Assembly: GCF_029433855.1 (NCBI RefSeq)
Contig: NZ_JAROAU010000003.1
Span: 1,361,973 to 1,425,972, forward strand
Reading direction: 5' to 3'
DNA length: 64,000 bases
DNA from: Candidatus Kosakonia sp. 282A-S69
GTDB lineage: Bacteria > Pseudomonadota > Gammaproteobacteria > Enterobacterales > Enterobacteriaceae
Position numbers and translations under genes: made by a program. The notes beneath the pieces are model-generated. The model was not told the DNA's origin and did no database searches. It saw nothing but the letters and a program-made list of their open reading frames with translations. Numbering within the stretch: the first letter of the stretch is position 1; each line of letters begins with the position of its first letter. This document shows, piece after piece, positions 18,638-25,777 of the stretch.

Positions 18638-18946
18638 ATGGTGTTAAGATCCGTTAAAAATGGCATGCTCGAAAAGGAAATCAGAAAAGACGGAGTTTAT
18701 GTTAATGGCATAATTACAGCCGTGACGCCGGGTACGCCCACTACCAATGGGCTGGTAAACATTACTGTGGATTATTCTTTTATTGATCAGAATGGCATGA
18801 CTCTGACAAGAGAGAACGTTTTAACTGTTGTAAAAACAGTGGACCTGGGCAACTATCAAATTGGTGCAGATATTCCGGTTGTTTATCTTAGAGGCGACTC
18901 ATCTAAGCATATTTTGAGGGAGACGAAAGGCCTTTTAGATATGTGA
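18638..18946 (+). CDS. Family B small membrane protein, copy 3, N-terminus possibly lost
   Basis: From the first available ATG the protein has 102 residues carrying the full family B beta domain (RKDGVYVNGIITAVTPGTP, LVNITVDYSF, IPVVYLRGDSS). The same frame stays open upstream to 18536 and encodes a TM helix (NYVLCAAFISVFSFMV), but contains no ATG, GTG or TTG before 18638 and no binding site. Either translation starts at an unusual ATT codon, or the original start has been lost. Compare the frameshifted copy at 12321. Confidence 0.5.
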   Translation: MVLRSVKNGMLEKEIRKDGVYVNGIITAVTPGTPTTNGLVNITVDYSFIDQNGMTLTRENVLTVVKTVDLGNYQIGADIPVVYLRGDSSKHILRETKGLLDM

Positions 18947-19149
18947 TTGGTTTATTTATGGATTATTTTTATGAGTCAGGAGATTGCAGCATCTCATACG
19001 CAGCTATCAATCATTTAAAACATTATTTAACAACTGATTAAGATCATAGGTTTTAGCCGTTCTTTAGTTAGCCATTAAAAATACATAGACAATTAAAATC
19101 AAAGCTTATACTTTTTCAGTAACTTATTCACAGCGAAAGGGTATTAATT

Positions 19150-19496
19150 TTGCTCAGCTCTCCTTTAATGACAATTGCAGGGTTATAATTGCATGCGTGA
19201 TTGTTCTCGTTGTTTGTTGCATAACGGATGAGGATTACAACAAATATAGAAAAGAGGGAGTAAAGACTGAGGCAAAAATCATTAACAAAGAAAAAATTGG
19301 TGCTTCAGGTTCTGGAAATACGCGTTTCCGTATGCTTGTTGAATTTGCGACTAAAGATGGAGTTGCGAGAGTGACAGCTAAGAGGTTTTTTACTCCTGAA
19401 GAGCTCATAAAAATCATGCGAAGGAATACCGTTGTTCTTTATTATATGCCTCAAGTTCCTCAGAGGATTGTAATGATACCTTTTGAAATGGAGTAG
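19150..19496 (+). pseudogene. Family A small membrane protein, copy 3, frameshifted in the TM helix
   Basis: A TTG at 19150 begins a frame aligned with copy 1 (LSSPLMTIAG), then TAA appears at 19186-19188. Shifting one base near 19183 restores the TM helix (IIACVIVLVVCCI) and the complete rest, including the intact tail VPQRIVMIPFEME missing from copy 2. A GTG at 19197 could start a 99-residue protein with half the TM helix. Bases about 19060-19140 before it resemble the last 75 bases of vgrG, so a whole vgrG-tail/family A unit seems to have been here. Confidence 0.6.
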
Positions 19497-19577
19497 GTGA
19501 GTATTAGATGGTTAATGGATTTTTGAATGCTTACGATCAACACTATGAATCGAAGTATATTTTTTGGGGAAATTAAA

Positions 19578-20093
19578 TTGTTAATTCGATCCTTTCTTAT
19601 TATCGCCACGATGCTCATTTCGTCTCCTCTTTACGCAGACGCAAACCTCACTAAACTAAAAACATTGACTGACTTCGCAGACCAGCTCAAAGAGACTATC
19701 GGCCAGGATGTGAATACCGTTGAGCCGATTGTGGGTCATCCGCTTTTTCGTCTGAATCCGGCCGATGGGGCCTGGCTGACCGCCAAACCGTTCACGCTTG
19801 AAGGCGGAATCACCCTTTCTAATCTCGCTGTGCGCATGGATCGCAACCATCCACCAAAGGTGTTCATCATTCACTATGACGTAAGTAACGGTTGTATTTT
19901 ATTGTCCGACGTCAGAAAGGTCTATCCGCAGCTAAAGCTATTTAGTGCGCCACATGGGCACTCGGTTAATGAAACTTTCGCCTGGATCACCCCTTTAGAT
20001 AAAAACGGTAATGCGACAGCTTTTGGCTTTCCCTATGCTGAGCCTGCCTGTCTGAAGAGCATGACGCTGCGAAATTTTGCCGATGATATGTAA
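19578..20093 (+). CDS. Exported protein of unknown function, candidate periplasmic immunity protein
   Basis: The TTG at 19578 lies seven bases after GGGGA and yields a clean signal peptide (MLIRSFLIIATMLISSPLYA) with an AxA-like cleavage site near residue 20; upstream in-frame ATGs (19527, 19545) would put charged residues before it. The mature part of about 150 residues is soluble with two cysteines (GCILLSDV and PACLKSM) that could form a disulfide. I do not recognise the family. It follows the small membrane protein array and precedes two more exported proteins, so periplasmic protection against a T6SS toxin is plausible but unproven. Confidence 0.6.
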   Translation: MLIRSFLIIATMLISSPLYADANLTKLKTLTDFADQLKETIGQDVNTVEPIVGHPLFRLNPADGAWLTAKPFTLEGGITLSNLAVRMDRNHPPKVFIIHYDVSNGCILLSDVRKVYPQLKLFSAPHGHSVNETFAWITPLDKNGNATAFGFPYAEPACLKSMTLRNFADDM

Positions 20094-20226
20094 CTTTAAT
20101 GCGCTCTGTAACACTTTACCTTCTGCATTGCATGCCTTTTTATAGATTCATTCATTACCTGTGATGTATTTTGTTCCGTGGAATTAAAACATCATAAGAA
20201 TCAACTTAAGTTATCAGGGAAAGAGT

Positions 20227-21330
20227 ATGGCCTGTCACCCTCGCACCTTTGGTAAGGTATTGCGTTACGCTGCTTTATTGTCCTGCCTGTCATTTACGCT
20301 GCCTCATGCTGCATCAGCCGCGATCGAGCTTAACCAGTACGACAAGTTAGAAACGGTTGAGGGCATCACCGCCAACAAAACGGTAGTTGTACAACTGAAA
20401 AAACTACTGGGCAATGATTACGACAACTTCATTTCTAACTTTGATGTCTATGGTGAGCCGCATCATACCGCAGAGGATGGCCTGTTCGTTTCTGGCTGGC
20501 TGCAGCACCTTGCTCAGGAGAACGCTTCGGTATTTGTCATCTATCCGGATGGACGCCTCTCTGCTGCGTGGATTTTGCCCGACGACAGTGTGGTGAACTA
20601 CCGTACCAATCATCCTGGCGACGGCATCGATAAGGATATTCAACAATGGGCAAGCCAGCTGGAGGGAAAAACACTCCCGGACATCGCGCCCCAGGCCAGT
20701 AGCTTCTCTGGAACATGGCAGGGCAAGGATAACGACGCCTCAACGTTGAGCCTGAAGTTAACGCAGAAGGGTAGCAAGCTCATCGGGACTTACTGCTATA
20801 TCACCCAGGGGGGGAATCGCATTGATTGCGCTGATGAAGATAAACCCAACTTAATGGGCTCGGTGAAAAATAACGTTGCGACAATCAGCTTCGATTCAAA
20901 CTTTGGTGCCGTAAATGGCCAGGCGACATTAAAGCTTGAGGGAAATACGCTACGCTGGACGATGACCCGAACGCCGGAAAATGGCGAATATTATGCACCT
21001 GAACACTACAACCTGATCAAAGAGGATGTCCCTGCGGGAGCGACGACCCGTTTATTACAAACCGCAAAGTTCAGCCTCTTTGTTCGCAACAATTGCGGTG
21101 CATTCTCAAAGCCGTGCGACGACATGCTTTATAACGGCGTGCGCAACAGCGATAACACTACCATCAGCCTGAAGGGAAAAACGGTGCAGAACAGTGCAAA
21201 CGACGTTGTCGGTGCCGAATTTCATAATGGCAACATCACCTATCGCATCGACTACCAGCCGCCGGGCCTGGTCGTTACGCAGGGGACAAAGGTGCTGGTT
21301 AAACAGCCAGCAAAATGGCTGAACGAATGA
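20227..21330 (+). CDS. Exported two-domain protein of unknown function
   Basis: A 367-residue protein with a signal peptide (hydrophobic YAALLSCLSFTLPHAASA, cleavage near residue 31). The first part (about 35-160) is mixed alpha/beta; the second (about 160-260) begins SGTWQGKDND and alternates strands like a small lipocalin-type beta-barrel (TLSLKLTQKGSKLIGTYCY). The last 100 residues are again beta-rich with a CGAFSKPC cysteine pair. I do not recognise the family. GGGAAAGAG precedes the ATG. The gene overlaps the next by ATGA, indicating a two-gene unit. Location suggests a T6SS-linked periplasmic role. Confidence 0.6.
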   Translation: MACHPRTFGKVLRYAALLSCLSFTLPHAASAAIELNQYDKLETVEGITANKTVVVQLKKLLGNDYDNFISNFDVYGEPHHTAEDGLFVSGWLQHLAQENASVFVIYPDGRLSAAWILPDDSVVNYRTNHPGDGIDKDIQQWASQLEGKTLPDIAPQASSFSGTWQGKDNDASTLSLKLTQKGSKLIGTYCYITQGGNRIDCADEDKPNLMGSVKNNVATISFDSNFGAVNGQATLKLEGNTLRWTMTRTPENGEYYAPEHYNLIKEDVPAGATTRLLQTAKFSLFVRNNCGAFSKPCDDMLYNGVRNSDNTTISLKGKTVQNSANDVVGAEFHNGNITYRIDYQPPGLVVTQGTKVLVKQPAKWLNE

Positions 21331-21875
21331 CTCAATGGAACCCAATAATGACCGGACGTGTATCCCTTGCAGCACTGCTTCTGAGCTTCAATACCTTTGC
21401 CGGAGCGCAGCAGGCTCTTGAGGAGTCTGATTTTACGGTCACGCTGAATAAGCAGCCGGTTTCCCTGGGCCAGCCATGGAGTGATAAGCTCCAGGCAAAG
21501 CTCGGCAACAGCAGCGACGACAGCTTTGTCGGCGAAGTTCCCTTTGGCGACGGTATCTACAAGTTTTATCGCCACATGTTTAAGGATTTTGATGTTTACA
21601 CCGCCAACCTGTGGTGGGACAGCCAGAACAGAGATTTTGACAGTTATATCGTCGCGCAGATAACCCTGCGGGGAGCGGCTTTGAAAACCACGCGAGGTAT
21701 TGCACCGGGCTGCAGTGAAGATAAGGTCACAGAGCTTTACGGGCCGGGTGAAAAGGAGAGCAGCGACGGGGCTGAGTGGATTGGCTACCAGCGTGATAAC
21801 AAGCGGATCTCTTTTGAGATACTCAAAGGTAACGTGAATTCCATCAATATCAATTACGTTGACCATCGGCAGTAA
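21327..21875 (+). CDS. Exported protein of unknown function, coupled to the preceding gene
   Basis: About 182 residues from the ATG overlapping the upstream stop (ATGA at 21327-21330); an in-frame ATG at 21348 with GGAA upstream gives an equally good signal peptide (MTGRVSLAALLLSFNTFAGA). The mature protein is about 155 residues, soluble, with one cysteine and a C-terminal strand pair (ISFEILKGNVNSININYV). I do not recognise it. It closes the T6SS region and shares a bidirectional terminator with the convergent fumarase gene. Confidence 0.6.
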   Translation: MTQWNPIMTGRVSLAALLLSFNTFAGAQQALEESDFTVTLNKQPVSLGQPWSDKLQAKLGNSSDDSFVGEVPFGDGIYKFYRHMFKDFDVYTANLWWDSQNRDFDSYIVAQITLRGAALKTTRGIAPGCSEDKVTELYGPGEKESSDGAEWIGYQRDNKRISFEILKGNVNSININYVDHRQ

Positions 21876-21889
21876 TCAACGCCCGAGAT

Positions 21890-21926
21890 AAAAGCCCCCG
21901 CCAGGTTTCCCTGTCGGGGGCTTTTT
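21890..21926. terminator. Bidirectional terminator between the T6SS region and fumB
   Basis: AAAAGCCCCCG (21890-21900) pairs with CGGGGGCTTTT (21915-21925), with A and T runs on opposite sides, so it can end transcripts from both strands. The fumarase stop is at 21929. Confidence 0.85.
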
Positions 21927-21928
21927 CG

Positions 21929-23578
21929 TTACTGCTGTTTACAGCCCGCGCACTGCTTGTTCTGGATCTGCTGGAAGAAGTCATTCCCTTTATCATCCAC
22001 CAGAATAAACGCCGGGAAGTTCTCTACCTCTATCTTCCAGATCGCCTCCATTCCCAGTTCCGGGTATGCAACGCACTCCAGGCTCTTGATGCTCTGCTGC
22101 GCCAGCACCGCAGCCGGGCCACCAATACTGCCCAGATAGAAACCGCCGTGTCTGGCACAGGCATCGGTCACTTGCTGGCTGCGGTTGCCTTTTGCCAGCA
22201 TGATCATGCTCGCACCGTGCGATTGCAGCAGATCCACGTAAGAATCCATACGCCCGGCGGTAGTTGGGCCAAGCGAACCGGAAGCATAACCTTCAGGTGT
22301 TTTTGCCGGACCGGCGTAGTAGATCGGGTGATCTTTCACGTACTGCGGCAGTTCTTCGCCATTATCAATCAGCTCTTTCAGCTTCGCATGGGCGATATCG
22401 CGCGCCACAATTATCGTGCCGTTGAGCGAAACGCGGGTTGAAACGGGGAAAGCGGAGAGCTGGGCGAGGATCGCGTTCATCGGCTGGTTGAGATCGATTT
22501 TCGCCACATCGCCTTCACCCTGCTGGCGCAGCTCTTGTGGAATATACTGTGCCGGATTAGCCTCCATTTTCTCAATCCAGATCCCGTCGCGGTTGATCTT
22601 CGCTTTGATATTACGGTCAGCGGAGCAGGAGACACCCATACCGATAGGGCAGGAGGCACCGTGACGCGGCAGGCGGATCACGCGGATATCATGCGCAAAG
22701 TATTTCCCGCCAAACTGCGCACCGAGACCGAGGTTGTGCGCTTCCTGCATTAGCTCCTGTTCCAGCCGGACATCACGGAAGGCCTGTCCGTGCTCATTCC
22801 CTTCGGTTGGCAGACCGTCGTAATAGCGGGTTGATGCCAGTTTTACCGTTTTCAGCGTTGATTCAGCAGAGGTTCCGCCAATCACGAAGGCGATATGGTA
22901 GGGTGGACAGGCAGCGGTGCCCAGCGTGCGCATCTTCTCAACCAGATAGTTTTTCAGTTTCGCCGGAGTAATCAGCGCCTTGGTTTCCTGATAGAGATAG
23001 GTTTTATTCGCCGAACCACCGCCTTTAGCGATGCACAAGAATTTATACTCGTCGCCATCCACACTATAGAGATCGATCTGCGCGGGCAGGTTGGTGCCGG
23101 TATTCACCTCTTTATACATATCCAGCGGCGCATTCTGTGAGTAGCGCAGGTTATCTTCGGTGTAGGTGTTATACACCCCACGCGCCAGCGCGGCTTCATC
23201 ACCGCCGCCGGTCCAGACGCGCTGGCCTTTTTTGCCCATGATGATGGCGGTACCGGTATCCTGGCAGGTCGGCAGCACACCTTTGGCGGCGATTTCAGAG
23301 TTACGCAGGAACTGCAGGGCGACATATTTGTCGTTTTCGCTAGCCTGCGGGTCGGTCAGAATGGCGGCAACCTGCTTCTGATGAGAAGGTCGCAGCATAA
23401 ACGCGGCATCGTGGAACGCCTGCTGTGCCAGCAGAGTTAACGCCTGTGGCTCGACTTTCAGCACCTGCTCACCTTCAAACTCGGCCACGGAGACATGCTC
23501 GCGGCTCAGCAGATAGTATTCCGTCTCATCTTTCGCCAGCGGGAACGGGTCCTGATAAACAAAGGGTTTGTTCGACAT
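21929..23578 (-). CDS. fumB: Class I [4Fe-4S] fumarate hydratase, FumB-like
   Basis: A 549-residue oxygen-labile fumarase interconverting malate and fumarate. The three cluster cysteines are visible: C105 in LPTCQDTGT, one in TAACPPYH and one in GASCPIGM. Recalled E. coli sequences place it nearer FumB than FumA ([18 protein letters not shown], the NKQCAGC end). Placement beside a C4-dicarboxylate transporter, a fumarate reductase and dcuSR matches the anaerobic role of FumB: making fumarate from malate as electron acceptor. It lies 53 bases downstream of the transporter gene on the same strand, so one operon is likely. Confidence 0.9.
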   Translation of the reverse strand: MSNKPFVYQDPFPLAKDETEYYLLSREHVSVAEFEGEQVLKVEPQALTLLAQQAFHDAAFMLRPSHQKQVAAILTDPQASENDKYVALQFLRNSEIAAKGVLPTCQDTGTAIIMGKKGQRVWTGGGDEAALARGVYNTYTEDNLRYSQNAPLDMYKEVNTGTNLPAQIDLYSVDGDEYKFLCIAKGGGSANKTYLYQETKALITPAKLKNYLVEKMRTLGTAACPPYHIAFVIGGTSAESTLKTVKLASTRYYDGLPTEGNEHGQAFRDVRLEQELMQEAHNLGLGAQFGGKYFAHDIRVIRLPRHGASCPIGMGVSCSADRNIKAKINRDGIWIEKMEANPAQYIPQELRQQGEGDVAKIDLNQPMNAILAQLSAFPVSTRVSLNGTIIVARDIAHAKLKELIDNGEELPQYVKDHPIYYAGPAKTPEGYASGSLGPTTAGRMDSYVDLLQSHGASMIMLAKGNRSQQVTDACARHGGFYLGSIGGPAAVLAQQSIKSLECVAYPELGMEAIWKIEVENFPAFILVDDKGNDFFQQIQNKQCAGCKQQ

Positions 23579-23631
23579 AGCTCATTACTCCACAAAAAAT
23601 AAAACCGCCGGGAAAGCCCGACGGTTATGAA

Positions 23632-25152
23632 TCAGAACATCATGGTGATCCACGGATAACCAATCAACAGCAGGGCGGCGAGGAAGATGGCACCGAAGAT
23701 GGTACCTAGACGCCAGTAATCTTTAGTCGGCAGATAGCCACTGCCGTAGTAAATCGGGCTTGGGCCAGTACCGTATGGGGTGATGATGCCCATGACACCG
23801 AGCGAGGTGCACAGCACCAGCACAACCACTTCCATATTGATGCCAGGAATGGTCGCTGCGATGGTCAGCATCGCCGGCAGCAGGGCGGTGGTGTGTGCCG
23901 TGGTGCTGGCGAAGAGATAGTGCAGCAGATAGAACGCCAGCAGCAGAGCGATAGTTGCCATACCCGGAGAGATGCCGCTCATCAACAGTCCGCCCTCTTT
24001 ACCCAGCCAGGCGATAAAGCCAGTGGATGAGAGGCCATCAGCCAGCGCGACCAGTGTGGCGAACCAGACAAAGGTGTTCCAGGCTGGTTTATTGCTGGTG
24101 ATATCGTTCCAGGTCAATACACCTGTCCACAGCATCAGCACCACCACCAGCAGTGCGGCCAGCGCCGGTTCAATAAAGTCGGCGGCGAAAATCCACATCA
24201 GCAGCGCACAGCAGACAAAGACCAGCAGCAGGATTTCATTACGGGACATTCTGCCCAACTTCTCCAGCTCGCGGCTCGCCCACAGCGGGACTTCATCATT
24301 CACTTTCACTTCCGGCGGGTAGAACCAGTACGCCAGCAGAGGCATAGTCAGAATCAGCAGCAGGCCCAGCGGCAGGAAGGCGATAAACCAGGTGCCCCAG
24401 GAGATATTGATCCCAACGATGCTTTTCACCAGCGCCAGTGCCAGCAGGTTAGGTGCAAGTGCAGAGAGGAACATAGAGCTGGTGATGCAGGCGGCGGTGA
24501 TGGCCACCCACATCAGATAAGAACCGATGCGGCGCGCGCTCGGGTCGTTTGGTTTTGAACCATACAGAGGGGGCAGGTTGGCAATAATTGGATAGATGGT
24601 CCCGCCGCTGCGCGCGGTGTTTGACGGGGTGAACGGTGCCAGCAGCAGATCGGCGAAGGTGATGGCATAGCCGAGCGTCAGGCTTCTGCGGCCCAGGTAT
24701 TTCACAAGGATCAGTGCCAGGCGACGACCAAACTGAGTCTTATCGTAGCCGGCGGCAAACATAAATGCGCCGAAGATAAGCCAGACGGTGGAGTTGCCGA
24801 AACCGCTGACTGCCCATTTGAAGGACTGGCCCGCCAGCTTAAATTTCGGGTCTGCCAGCTGTTCCGGACTGAAAAGGAGCCATTGGCCACAAAGCGCGAT
24901 CACGACCACGCCCGTCATACCAATTACGGCACCCGGTAGCGGTTCGAAGATCAGGCCAACAATCACGCCAACGAAGATTGCAAAATAGTGCCATGCGTAG
25001 GGCGGTAAGCCTTCTGGCACCGGAACGAACAGTAACAGTATGGCCACGATAATGGGCAGCGCCATCATCACCAGGCGGTTTTTATTACCGGCCTTTACGC
25101 TCTCTGCCGGAGCAGAAGCTGGGGTTGGAGTTTTCTCTTTCATAGTGAGCAT
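23632..25152 (-). CDS. DASS (SLC13) family C4-dicarboxylate transporter, TtdT/CitT-like
   Basis: A 506-residue inner-membrane protein with a charged N-terminal tail and about 12 membrane segments. The DASS signatures APFTPSNTARSGGTIYPI and ITPYGTGPSPIYYGSGYLPTKDYWRLG (residues about 180 and 455) hold the substrate-binding SNT motifs. It resembles both CitT and TtdT, E. coli exchangers that import citrate or tartrate against succinate; with fumB and fumarate reductase beside it, dicarboxylate/succinate exchange is the likely role. Here it takes the place DcuB has next to fumB in E. coli. A second in-frame ATG nine bases in (25143) is a possible start; neither has a clear binding site. Confidence 0.85.
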   Translation of the reverse strand: MLTMKEKTPTPASAPAESVKAGNKNRLVMMALPIIVAILLLFVPVPEGLPPYAWHYFAIFVGVIVGLIFEPLPGAVIGMTGVVVIALCGQWLLFSPEQLADPKFKLAGQSFKWAVSGFGNSTVWLIFGAFMFAAGYDKTQFGRRLALILVKYLGRRSLTLGYAITFADLLLAPFTPSNTARSGGTIYPIIANLPPLYGSKPNDPSARRIGSYLMWVAITAACITSSMFLSALAPNLLALALVKSIVGINISWGTWFIAFLPLGLLLILTMPLLAYWFYPPEVKVNDEVPLWASRELEKLGRMSRNEILLLVFVCCALLMWIFAADFIEPALAALLVVVLMLWTGVLTWNDITSNKPAWNTFVWFATLVALADGLSSTGFIAWLGKEGGLLMSGISPGMATIALLLAFYLLHYLFASTTAHTTALLPAMLTIAATIPGINMEVVVLVLCTSLGVMGIITPYGTGPSPIYYGSGYLPTKDYWRLGTIFGAIFLAALLLIGYPWITMMF

Positions 25153-25777
25153 CTACAAGTAGTTAAAAATTCGGGTCTGTCGTGGAGTAAAGTGTGATTT
25201 ATTTATTTTCGAAAGTTACTTTAGTTATTAAAATCATCTTCTTTTATTCCATCGATCTTTATTTATCACCAACAGAAGCAGCAATAAATAACAAAATAAG
25301 TCTATTTCTATATTGCCCAGACCAATGGGATTTCTCTTGATTAAGATCAATAAAACGAAAAGAGAGAGACTATTTTTAATATCTGGAATACCCACTACGA
25401 ATAATGTGGTTAATTTCCAGAAAAACCAGGAAAGTGTTAAATTTTTGTATCTTATTTTAATTTATAAAAGACAGAAATGCTCTTGAGGTCTATGATTTTA
25501 TTGGTTTTTTATTGGTTTTGTTGTGAATATAGACATTTTTCAAAGTAATAATTATGTTACCGGTAATTATAAAAATGTGAACGCAATATTTAAAAATGAT
25601 AATACAGTGGTGGTAGGTCTGTTATTACAGGGGTTAAATAGTTTTATAACTAACGTAATTAATTTGGTAAATAAAATTCGCGGTATATTAAATACACGAC
25701 ACCAGGATTAATAACCAGAACGAAAATAGATCCGTCACCAAATTCAAGGTTTATCAATTTTAGATGTGGAGTTTATT
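25153..25777. promoter_or_regulatory. 625-bp AT-rich divergent regulatory region
   Basis: This gap between the transporter (minus) and fumarate reductase (plus) is strongly AT-rich. It must hold both promoters and, by neighbourhood, DcuR sites. The only clear site is the FNR palindrome listed separately. A GTG-started frame of 62 codons (25523-25711) lacks a binding site and has low-complexity Asn/Val content; I do not count it as a gene. Confidence 0.6.
25337..25350. promoter_or_regulatory. FNR-type binding palindrome
   Basis: TTGATTAAGATCAA matches the FNR consensus TTGAT-N4-ATCAA at all ten defined positions. It lies about 185 bases before the transporter-fumB start codon and 427 before the fumarate reductase start. 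Anaerobic activation by FNR is known for E. coli fumB, dcuB and frd. Which of the two promoters it serves cannot be told by eye. Confidence 0.75.

Noticed and set aside
25523-25711. 62-codon frame in the fumB/fumarate reductase gap
   Set aside because: GTG start without a binding site, AT-rich low-complexity content; better seen as regulatory DNA.
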